This document shows positions 34,848-42,275 of a stretch of DNA of 64,000 nt, in pieces. The stretch is from Bacteroidales bacterium UBA4116 (GTDB lineage: Bacteria; Bacteroidota; Bacteroidia; Bacteroidales; Tannerellaceae), in NCBI GenBank assembly GCA_002381645.1, contig DFXE01000011.1, positions 124,001 through 188,000 of the forward strand, read 5' to 3'. A model generated the notes under the pieces. It saw only the letters and a list, made by a program, of their open reading frames with translations. It searched no databases and was not told the origin of the DNA. The translations under genes were made by a program, and so were the position numbers. How positions within the stretch are numbered: position 1 is the stretch's first letter; every line of letters starts with the position of its first letter.

Positions 34848-36623
34848 TTATTCATTAAATGAACGAGGGTAATGTGAAACGCCCCAGTTCTTACTTTCAC
34901 ATAAACTATCGATTTTTTGCGCGTTATAGGTCATGGGATCTGCCCAAAGATATCCGCCGGTCTCAAAGGAAGTCCTATCCGGTAATGTCCCGATAAAACG
35001 GATCATGGCTTCTTCATCATCTACAATGGATGCACCGGTCAATCTAATCTCCTGTATGTTTTTTTGTAATGAAACGTCTAATGAAGTGATTTTCGAAAAC
35101 CTTAAATCTAATTCTTCCAAATATATATTTTTTGATAAATCGATCTTGTCTTGCTGATAATCTAAATTTTCTAAACTTACAAGGTTAGGCAGGCAGCTTA
35201 AATCTACAGACATATTTCCTGAACCCAGCTTTTTAAGATTTGAATTATCAGAAAATAAAATTTTTGTATTATCGGCACTTATAAAAACCGATTCCAAAAG
35301 TAAATTATTTCTAAAATCCATATTTTCTAAGCCGCATCCCATAAAAGAGAATGTCCTTAAATTAGTGCATATGGAAACATCAAGTGACGCTATGCACATA
35401 TGCTCTGAGTAAAATTCCTCTAAGCTTGAAGGAAATAGAATGGATGAAAATCCGGAGATACTTAAACCGAGATATTTTAAATTCTCATTTTTAGATAAAT
35501 CTAATGGCTTCCCACTCCCCATATTATTAAGCTGTAGGCCTTCAATGGTTTTACAATTAGAGACATCGATGTGCCTTACATTATAGAGGGAGGTATATAA
35601 TTTTTGAATGTCACCTTCATTTGCATAAATCTTTATATTCTTAAGTGAATAATCATCGCTTGAATATCCTTCCCAAACCGGTAATGAATGATAATCCGTA
35701 TAATAGGTTGAATTTATACTTTTTTTGTTTCCGTCACCGTAATCCACTTTTACGCTGAAGGGATTATCTGAATGTAGAGTAACATCAACCCAGGGAAAAA
35801 CTTCATCAATATTAACCTCTACAACAATAACCGGTTCTTCCTCGCCTTTAGGATAAAGTTGTGCGATAAACAGTTTGTCCTTTTCCGATAAATCGAAATT
35901 AAAATCGCGTGGGGTATTGCCTGCGTATCTGCGGGTAAACGGCCATATCATAATGGAATTTTCATCGTATTCTTCCGTCATGATTACACGGCCCGAAAGG
36001 AGCGGGTCAAAAACATATTCTTTTAAATTTCCCCAGGGTATATCCATTATCTCTCCTTCCCAATAATCGGCTATACGTTCTGACCAGTCGGCATCGAAGT
36101 TTAAATGGCGATACTCCAGTTCAAGACCCAGTACCTGACCGAACAAACGCAATACATCTCCTCTCATTTCCTCTTGCGAAGCACGTCGCCAATCCGCAAA
36201 ACTTGCCGTCGCTTCCGACTGGTCATTAACCGACTTACAATCCGTTCCCGTATACGACCAGGTGATATACCGGTCTTCATTCCAATCGAATCCGATACGT
36301 ACATCCGCTTTTCCTTCAGTTATAAACTCGAATGTTATTCCCGCGTATATCTCCCATTCCACAGCATATTTTCTGACTGTTTCCATGTATTCATTACTGC
36401 CGTTTAAGAACTTAACGGTAATGACGGAACCGGGGTACCAGAGTTTGTTACGTTGTGCTATACCTTTTGTCGAAAGATCGTTTTCGGTGTATTTGACCCC
36501 ATAAAATCGGTTAGCCGATAAAGAGGTTTTACCAGGAGCCTCATTTTTAACAAAAGTAACTTCATTATTACATGCAATAAACAGCAATAATAAACTTAAT
36601 GAATAAAATAGTAATTTTTTCAT
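34848..36623 (-). CDS. Lipoprotein with inactive metzincin-like domain, PKD-like domain and LRRs (paralogue B)
   Basis: Lipoprotein of 591 residues (lipobox FIACNNEV, Cys18). Over residues 40-260 it is nearly the same as the protein at 30945-32732 (RFYGVKY, GIAQRNKLWYPGSVITVKFLNGS and SEATASFADW in pieces), whereas the LRR part from about 330 is much more diverged. The zinc helix again lacks every ligand: RLFGQVLGLELEY at 159-171. The Met-turn EYDENSIMIWPF is kept. Shared loss in both copies means the change predates the duplication and the domain is maintained without catalysis. The gene sits between the DUF4248 and HU-like halves of the phage-like module. Confidence 0.8.
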   Translation of the reverse strand: MKKLLFYSLSLLLLFIACNNEVTFVKNEAPGKTSLSANRFYGVKYTENDLSTKGIAQRNKLWYPGSVITVKFLNGSNEYMETVRKYAVEWEIYAGITFEFITEGKADVRIGFDWNEDRYITWSYTGTDCKSVNDQSEATASFADWRRASQEEMRGDVLRLFGQVLGLELEYRHLNFDADWSERIADYWEGEIMDIPWGNLKEYVFDPLLSGRVIMTEEYDENSIMIWPFTRRYAGNTPRDFNFDLSEKDKLFIAQLYPKGEEEPVIVVEVNIDEVFPWVDVTLHSDNPFSVKVDYGDGNKKSINSTYYTDYHSLPVWEGYSSDDYSLKNIKIYANEGDIQKLYTSLYNVRHIDVSNCKTIEGLQLNNMGSGKPLDLSKNENLKYLGLSISGFSSILFPSSLEEFYSEHMCIASLDVSICTNLRTFSFMGCGLENMDFRNNLLLESVFISADNTKILFSDNSNLKKLGSGNMSVDLSCLPNLVSLENLDYQQDKIDLSKNIYLEELDLRFSKITSLDVSLQKNIQEIRLTGASIVDDEEAMIRFIGTLPDRTSFETGGYLWADPMTYNAQKIDSLCESKNWGVSHYPRSFNE

Positions 36624-37360
36624 TTTAAATCCATATTAAAAGTTAGATAGTTAATAAATATACGATTATTTATACGGATTAATCAGAAATAAGTTAATTA
36701 TATGGTTAGAAATAAATCGGGAAAGAGGATATAAATAACCAAATTTTATTTTAATATACAATATACTAACAGGATACGGTAATTATATGCTTTAAACATA
36801 GAACCCACCAGTAAATACACAGATAAGATTAAGTTTTAAAAATGTTTGAATTAATATCGACACATATCCATAAAACTATAACTTGAGCTAAGGATATGTA
36901 TTTTTATTTCAAATAAAAGACGGAAATTTATTTATTTTTAAGTTGAAAAGAATAGAAAAGAAACGAAAGCGTGAAACTCAGATCTTTTTTGTAATATTTT
37001 ATTACCTAAAAAACCGAGCCTTTGTTCCTCTTTTGCCCCGGTGACATTTTTCCGTTTTGAACATGTAAAACAAAATGAAATCAAATTAATATATCTTATT
37101 CGTTTTTTAACTGCGTCTTCTTGAACTGGCGATGTAACAACGTATATGCAGTTTGCATTCTGGTAAGATATTCGCGGATCACGCGCCCTTTTACCTATCC
37201 CCCTTTTTGGAATAAAGCAAACGGACATTAGCGGACATCAAAGGACATTAGCGGACACTTACGGACATTAGCGGACAACCCTCTTTTCGGGCGGTATATA
37301 TTTGCCGTAGGATTGATCGGCCGTCAATCAGATAGTAATAATCATTTAAATTTAAAAAGT
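36624..37360. other. Intergenic region with block homologous to 33.0-33.2 kb and GGACA array
   Basis: Between the start of paralogue B and the HU-like ATG. From about 36905 to 37085 the sequence aligns with 33015-33205, so the 5' flank was duplicated together with the lipoprotein gene. A periodic GGACA array (37221-37280) lies 81 bp before the ATG at 37361. No gene is supported. Confidence 0.6.
37221..37280 (+). repeat. Iteron-like array: 20-bp unit x3, GGACA every 10 bp
   Basis: Three 20-bp units (37221-37240, 37241-37260, 37261-37280) share GGACATTAGCGGACA. The motif GGACA therefore occurs six times at exact 10-bp spacing from 37223 to 37277, putting every copy on the same face of the helix. 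It may bind the HU-like product or an initiator. Confidence 0.82.
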
Positions 37361-37795
37361 ATGGCATTGAAATTCAGAAAAGTGAAACGCAAAGTGTTGA
37401 ACGGCGACGACAAAGGCGCGCTCAAGTATTATGCTGTGGCAAAGACCTCCGGCATTTCGGGGGTAGACAAGATCTGTAAACTGGTATCGGCAAGGTCTAC
37501 CGTATCGTCGGCCGACGTAAAGGCGGTGTTCGATTCGCTCTCATGGGCCATGGACCTTGAGTTAAGCTCGGGTAATGTGGTGCAACTGGGCGAACTGGGT
37601 AACTTCCGCTTATCCATCAGTTCGGAAGGGACGGATACGGAAAAACAGCTCGACGCCCATAAGATCAGGAAGGCCCGGATCGTATTCTCGCCCGGTGCTA
37701 TCCTGCGGTCTACCCGAAACAACGTAAGTTTCGAACCGGTAGACGTAGTAGAGAGGGAAGTTGAAAAAGAGTGCGAACGCCCACACATGGATTAA
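37361..37795 (+). CDS. HU/IHF-like DNA-binding protein
   Basis: Protein of 144 residues of the HU-like family typical of Bacteroidales elements. MALKFRKVKRKVLNG is basic; KYYAVAKTSGISGVDKICKLVSARSTVSSADVKAVFDSLSWAMDLELSSGNVVQLGELGNFRLSI is the HU-type helix pair and the LGELGNF turn; RKARIVFSPGAIL enters the DNA-binding arm. I chose ATG 37361 rather than an upstream TTG at 37313 because it follows AAATTTAAAAAGT and starts at the conserved MALK-type residues. The stop overlaps the amidase ATG by 1 nt (TAATG). Confidence 0.85.
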   Translation: MALKFRKVKRKVLNGDDKGALKYYAVAKTSGISGVDKICKLVSARSTVSSADVKAVFDSLSWAMDLELSSGNVVQLGELGNFRLSISSEGTDTEKQLDAHKIRKARIVFSPGAILRSTRNNVSFEPVDVVEREVEKECERPHMD

Positions 37796-38211
37796 TGCGG
37801 CCCGTAAACCTGATCGTAATTCACTGCTCGGCAACCCGTACGGGCAGTGATTATCCTCCGGCACAGCTCGAGAACGATCATCGTGCACGGGGTTTTGCAC
37901 GTGCCGGCTATAACTATTACATCCGTCGTGCAGGAGGAATTGTCGAAATGCGGCCCCTCGGTATGGTCCCCGCCCATGTAACGGGGCACAACCGCCACAG
38001 TGTAGGGATTTGCTATGAAGGCGGCCTGGATGAGAACGGCAAACCGTCCGACACCCGTACGCCGCAGCAGAAAGAAGCCATCCTGCAGTTGCTCCGGTAC
38101 CTGCTCCGTAAATTTCCAGGATGCAGGATATGCGGGCACCGCGACCTGGCGAATAAAGCCTGTCCCTGTTTCGACGTTAAGGCGGAGTATGGTTTTCTGG
38201 TAATGAGTTGA
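37795..38211 (+). CDS. N-acetylmuramoyl-L-alanine amidase (T7-lysozyme type)
   Basis: Peptidoglycan amidase of 138 residues from ATG 37795, translationally coupled to the HU-like gene (TAATG). Zinc ligands are visible: the His of VIHCSATR (residue 9), the His of CGHRDL (about 118) and the Cys of KACPCFDV (about 126). GYNYYIRRAGGIVEMRPLG and HSVGICYEGGLDENG complete the amidase_2 fold. It has no signal peptide, as in phage endolysins that need a holin. The following two small membrane-associated genes could supply export. A GTG start at 37771 is possible but less likely. Confidence 0.9.
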   Translation: MRPVNLIVIHCSATRTGSDYPPAQLENDHRARGFARAGYNYYIRRAGGIVEMRPLGMVPAHVTGHNRHSVGICYEGGLDENGKPSDTRTPQQKEAILQLLRYLLRKFPGCRICGHRDLANKACPCFDVKAEYGFLVMS

Positions 38212-38366
38212 TAATTAAAGTCAAGGAGTTAAAAGATTCAGGGAGTCAGAGGGGTTAAGGTTGGAACTTACATGGGGTAAAAATTAATTTCCGTATTTCC
38301 TTCCTGACTCCTTAACTCCTAACGGATAAAGCGAGTGATAACTTCTTTAACTCCTTCTATATAAAC

Positions 38367-38582
38367 ATGCATATGAAAAGAGAGTCATTTTACTGGAATT
38401 GCCAGTTGATTATTGCCGCTATATTGTCTTTGGCCGGCCTTATCCTGCTTTTTCTCGGATTCTGGTGCAGCCCGACGGGCGAAATACATAATTCCGTACT
38501 GATTGCGTTTGGTGAAGTCTCCACTTTTGCCGGGGCATTGTTTGGTGTGGATTACAGTTATAAATCGAAATCGGGCCGGTAA
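38367..38582 (+). CDS. Small two-helix membrane protein
   Basis: Protein of 71 residues with two hydrophobic segments (about 12-33, LIIAAILSLAGLILLFLGF, and about 42-60) and a charged end YKSKSGR. The size, the two-helix pattern and the place right after a signal-less amidase resemble a holin, but no holin family is recognised. An alternative start is the ATG at 38373. Confidence 0.55.
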   Translation: MHMKRESFYWNCQLIIAAILSLAGLILLFLGFWCSPTGEIHNSVLIAFGEVSTFAGALFGVDYSYKSKSGR

Positions 38583-38620
38583 AACGGCTTGGTTTATCTA
38601 TTCTTATTATCCAAACAATC

Positions 38621-39064
38621 ATGATACTTAAAATCCTCATTTTTTGCTTTATTCTTCTTCTTTCTTTTTCCTGTTCGGTACGTAGCAAAACAGCTTACGA
38701 CAGCCGGAGGCATGCAACCGTAGCATTATCCCAACTGCAAAAAGACAGTTTACATGTAATACGCCTGGTACGCTCCGGCATTCATACGGTGACACGGATG
38801 AACAGTGTTCGGTTTTCCGAACCCGACAGCGCGGGACGGCAATATCCACTGGAAGTGGCCGTCTTATCCTCCTGTACAGGCGCACAAAATACCGAGGAAC
38901 AACAAAGCAGAAAGGTCAGTTTCCGTGAAAATGAGAGCAGGAGCGAATTCCGGTCGGCAACTGAAGAACGTTCGTTTACTACCATAACTAATGCATATAA
39001 ATGGATTATTGCGGCTATTATTATTTTACTTACCTGTAAAATCCTTATGAAATTACGCGATTAG
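38621..39064 (+). CDS. Membrane-anchored protein, possibly spanin-like
   Basis: Protein of 147 residues. The N-terminus is lipoprotein-like (ILLLSFSCSVRSKTAYD, Cys18), the middle is hydrophilic and coiled-coil-prone (QKDSLHVIRLVRSG, NTEEQQSRKVSFRENESRS), and the C-terminus has a transmembrane helix (WIIAAIIILLTCKILMKL). A protein with a lipid anchor at one end and an inner-membrane helix at the other could span the periplasm, as unimolecular spanins do. This is inference from topology and from the amidase two genes upstream. Confidence 0.5.
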   Translation: MILKILIFCFILLLSFSCSVRSKTAYDSRRHATVALSQLQKDSLHVIRLVRSGIHTVTRMNSVRFSEPDSAGRQYPLEVAVLSSCTGAQNTEEQQSRKVSFRENESRSEFRSATEERSFTTITNAYKWIIAAIIILLTCKILMKLRD

Positions 39065-39546
39065 GTTATCATACGGTAAGAGCAGTTTATCTGGAGCACG
39101 ATCAGATTAATCAGCATTACCGTTTTATCATCTTCCCATATTTACTTTAAATAATCCGGTTAAACCATCGGTTAAGCACGCAACATTTAAATTATTTTTT
39201 TATACCTATACATCCGGTATAAAAACTGAAAATAAAAAAGAAAATAATAGCAACCGCCTGTCTATTTCATTTATGTTTTTATTCGAACGTGAATTGTAAT
39301 AATGAAAAAAATACTCCGTTTAATATATAAATTTTATCAGATTGTTTCGTTATATTTGTAACGTTTAAAAATGAGATACAACTTTTTTTAGCGTGTTGAA
39401 AAAAGGGTAAATTCATTGCAAATTAAATAAATACATACTCTTAAAAGTTTAATCTTGTCAAAATATTAAATAGTTATGCCTGTAAAATCCGTACACCTGT
39501 TGATAATTAAAAATAAAATTCCGTTATTTGCAAATCACTTAATTAA
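39065..39546. other. AT-rich intergenic region
   Basis: No gene in 482 bp. A -7-type box TATATTTG lies at 39351-39358, without a proper -33, and may start transcription toward the lipoprotein gene at 39547. This region separates the accessory block from core genes. Confidence 0.45.
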
Positions 39547-39993
39547 ATGACCGTTTTTAAAATGAGAACACTACCACTGTTAACTGTTTTTTTATTTTTG
39601 ATTTTCTGTTCTTCATGCAGCAGGGAAACCCGTTTTACAGGTGTTACATGCCAGGTATCAGTGCAATATGAAAAGCCCTATAAGATACTGATCTTTTATA
39701 AAGATACCGTGGAAACCGCCTACGGAGAATGGTCCAAGGAGATCTATTTTCCTCCTTCCCGTCTGGCTTCCGTGTATGTAACCCCGGTGGATAAAACGCA
39801 CGCTTACTGGGAAGATCCTTCCCTTCAGGACAGGTATTCCTACAGGGACAATTATTTATACAGGCGTCCGGTATTTACAGTTAAAATGATCACAGAAACC
39901 GATACGATTATTTCACACGGTGAAAATAGTATTTTTGTATCCATACCTCAGCAATCAAGAATGGAAAAATCGTTCTGGAATAAGATATTGTAA
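39547..39993 (+). CDS. Putative lipoprotein of unknown function
   Basis: Protein of 148 residues with a lipobox-like LIFCSSCSRE (Cys about 27). The mature part appears beta-rich (VSVQYEKPYKILIFYKDTVETAYGEW, SRLASVYVTPVDKTHAYWED). No family recognised. Start at 39547 or at the second ATG 39562 (MRTLP), the latter giving a more usual signal peptide length. It stands alone before the ABC-F gene. Confidence 0.62.
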   Translation: MTVFKMRTLPLLTVFLFLIFCSSCSRETRFTGVTCQVSVQYEKPYKILIFYKDTVETAYGEWSKEIYFPPSRLASVYVTPVDKTHAYWEDPSLQDRYSYRDNYLYRRPVFTVKMITETDTIISHGENSIFVSIPQQSRMEKSFWNKIL

Positions 39994-40204
39994 GATATTA
40001 ATTAGGGATTAAAAATAGATCATCTTACCCGAAATTTGCGGAAATATAAAATCAGATTGCATTCATATATAATTTTTTCTAATAATAAATAGTTTCCTGT
40101 AATTTCTATTTCTATTTACGCGGTTTTATGCCATAAATTTAAAACATAGTTATAGATTTATTAGATTTTTCCCTCCGTATGATTGAAATACCGGTATTCG
40201 GGCA

Positions 40205-40236
40205 TTGTGTAATATTCGTTATTTAAGGTATCTTTG
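40205..40236 (+). promoter_or_regulatory. Promoter of the ABC-F gene
   Basis: TTG (40205-40207), a 21-nt spacer and TATCTTTG (40229-40236) match the Bacteroidetes consensus, with the transcript starting about 15 nt before ATG 40258. This placement argues against an upstream TTG start at 40234. Confidence 0.7.
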
Positions 40237-40257
40237 TGCTTCATAAATAAAAAGCAT

Positions 40258-42192
40258 ATGATTTCAGTTGACGGACTATCGGTTGAATTTGGCGGGTTTA
40301 CCTTGTTTGACGACATATCTTTTGTGGTAAACAAAAAAGACCGTATTGCGCTGGTGGGTAAGAACGGCGCCGGGAAAAGCACCATGCTTAAGATATTCGC
40401 CGGCCTGCAGGCGCCTACCTCGGGTACAGTGACCATACCCAAAGATATTACCGTAGGGTATCTGCCGCAACAAATGAAAATTACCGACGGACGGACGGTA
40501 AAGGAGGAAGCGGAGCGGGCCTTCGATCATATTCATCAACTGGAACAGGAGATTGACCTTTTAAACAAACAACTTGCCGAAAGGACGGATTACGAATCGG
40601 ATTCGTATCATAACCTGATTGAAAAAGCAACTAATAAATCGGAACTTTTCCAGATGATGGGGGGTAATAATTACCTGGCTGAACTGGAACGTACGCTGAT
40701 GGGATTAGGGTTTACGCGAGCGGATTTCGACCGGCAGACATCCGAATTCAGCGGTGGCTGGCGTATGCGTATCGAACTGGCAAAGTTGCTGCTGAGCCGT
40801 CCTGACGTATTATTGCTCGATGAACCGACAAATCACCTTGATATCGAATCTATCCAGTGGCTCGAAACTTTTATTGCAACCCGTGCCAATGCGGTGATCC
40901 TTGTATCGCACGACCGTGCATTCATCGACAATACCACTTTCCGTACCATCGAAATAGAATTGGGTAAAATATACGATTATAAGGTAAAATATTCCGACTA
41001 TGTAGCGCTCCGTCAGGAACGCCGCGAGCAACAGCTACGCGCCTACGAGAACCAGCAGAAGAAACTGGCCGATACCGAAGCCTTCATCGAGCGTTTCCGC
41101 TATAAAGCGACGAAGGCTGTACAGGTTCAGTCGCGTATCAAACAACTGGAGAAAGTGGAACGGATCGAAGTGGATGATGTAGACAATGCATCGCTGAGCC
41201 TCAAGTTTCCGCCCGCACCGCGGTCGGGTTCGTATCCTGTCATTGCCGAAGAGGTAGCCAAACGGTATGGCGACTACCTGGTATTTAAACATGTGACGCT
41301 TACAATCAACCGGGGTGATAAGGTCGCTTTTGTAGGTAAAAACGGCGAAGGTAAGTCGACACTTGTCAAATGTATCATGGATGAAATCGGTTTTGACGGC
41401 AAGCTGCAGATCGGCCATAATGTAAAGATCGGTTATTTTGCCCAGAACCAGGCACAACTGCTCGACGAGAAACTGACGGTATTCGATACGATCGACTATG
41501 TGGCACAGGGAGATATACGTACGAAGATACGCGATATATTGGGAGCATTTATGTTCGGCGGGGAAGCGTCCGACAAGAAGGTAGGCGTTCTTTCGGGAGG
41601 TGAGCGCAGCCGCCTGGCGATGATACGCCTGCTTCTCGACCCTGTAAACCTGCTGATCCTGGACGAGCCGACGAATCATCTCGACATGCGTTCGAAAGAT
41701 GTACTGAAAAGCGCCCTGAAAGAGTTCGACGGAACCGTTATTGTCGTATCCCACGACCGTGAATTCCTCGACGGGTTGGTAGACAAGGTGTTTGAGTTCG
41801 GCAATAAACGGGTAATTGAACACATCGGCGGCATATACGAATTCCTTGAGCGGAAAAAAATGGATAGCCTGCGAGAACTCGAGCGATCGGCCGGGCAAAA
41901 GGAGGCTTCGGCGGAAACTGAAGAACAGCCTACGCAAAACAAACTTTCCTATGAAGCAAGAAAAGAGCAAAGCAAAGCTATCCGCAGAATAGAAAAAGCC
42001 ATCGCAGAAGCGGAAAATAAAATAGCGGAAATAGAGAAAAGCATTGCTCGTACGGAGGAACGCCTCGCTACTCCTGAAGGTGCTTCCGATACCGCTTTAT
42101 ACGGCGCCTATTCGGAACTGAAAAAAGACCTTTCCGAAACTATGGATAAATGGACCGAACTAACTATTGAACTGGAAGAATTAAACTCCTGA
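40258..42192 (+). CDS. ABC-F family ATPase (ribosome-associated)
   Basis: Soluble twin-ATPase of 644 residues. The first cassette has GKNGAGKST near 35, FSGGWRMRIELAKLLLS and VLLLDEPTNHLD; the second has GKNGEGKST near 355, LSGGERSRLAM and LLILDEPTNHLD. A charged linker (about 235-290, the P-site-tRNA-interaction motif region) lies between, and a C-terminal coiled coil (IRRIEKAIAEAENKIAEIEKS and on) closes the protein, as in Uup/YheS-like members. There are no membrane segments. ABC-F proteins act on stalled or starting ribosomes; some protect from antibiotics, but nothing here marks it as a resistance factor. Confidence 0.95.
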   Translation: MISVDGLSVEFGGFTLFDDISFVVNKKDRIALVGKNGAGKSTMLKIFAGLQAPTSGTVTIPKDITVGYLPQQMKITDGRTVKEEAERAFDHIHQLEQEIDLLNKQLAERTDYESDSYHNLIEKATNKSELFQMMGGNNYLAELERTLMGLGFTRADFDRQTSEFSGGWRMRIELAKLLLSRPDVLLLDEPTNHLDIESIQWLETFIATRANAVILVSHDRAFIDNTTFRTIEIELGKIYDYKVKYSDYVALRQERREQQLRAYENQQKKLADTEAFIERFRYKATKAVQVQSRIKQLEKVERIEVDDVDNASLSLKFPPAPRSGSYPVIAEEVAKRYGDYLVFKHVTLTINRGDKVAFVGKNGEGKSTLVKCIMDEIGFDGKLQIGHNVKIGYFAQNQAQLLDEKLTVFDTIDYVAQGDIRTKIRDILGAFMFGGEASDKKVGVLSGGERSRLAMIRLLLDPVNLLILDEPTNHLDMRSKDVLKSALKEFDGTVIVVSHDREFLDGLVDKVFEFGNKRVIEHIGGIYEFLERKKMDSLRELERSAGQKEASAETEEQPTQNKLSYEARKEQSKAIRRIEKAIAEAENKIAEIEKSIARTEERLATPEGASDTALYGAYSELKKDLSETMDKWTELTIELEELNS

Positions 42193-42221
42193 AGCTTTCA
42201 ACTTGTTATTTAATAAATTGC

Positions 42222-42229
42222 TATATTTG
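42222..42229 (+). promoter_or_regulatory. -7 box upstream of the NagB-like/PIG-L gene
   Basis: TATATTTG, 46 nt before the ATG at 42276. The nearest TTG (42203) is only 16 nt upstream of the box, so the -33 element is weak. Confidence 0.5.
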
Positions 42230-42275
42230 CAATTCGGTCTTTTTTATATACAAAATACTAAATCGAGAAATAAAC

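Noticed and set aside
37221..37280. CRISPR array
   Set aside because: Units are directly contiguous with 10- or 20-bp period and no spacers, so this is an iteron-like array.
40234..40257. TTG start giving eight extra residues to the ABC-F protein
   Set aside because: The TTG lies within the promoter -7 box, so it cannot be in the transcript.
41035..41970. 311-codon minus-strand frame within the ABC-F gene
   Set aside because: Antisense shadow of a clearly conserved gene, made possible by its codon usage.
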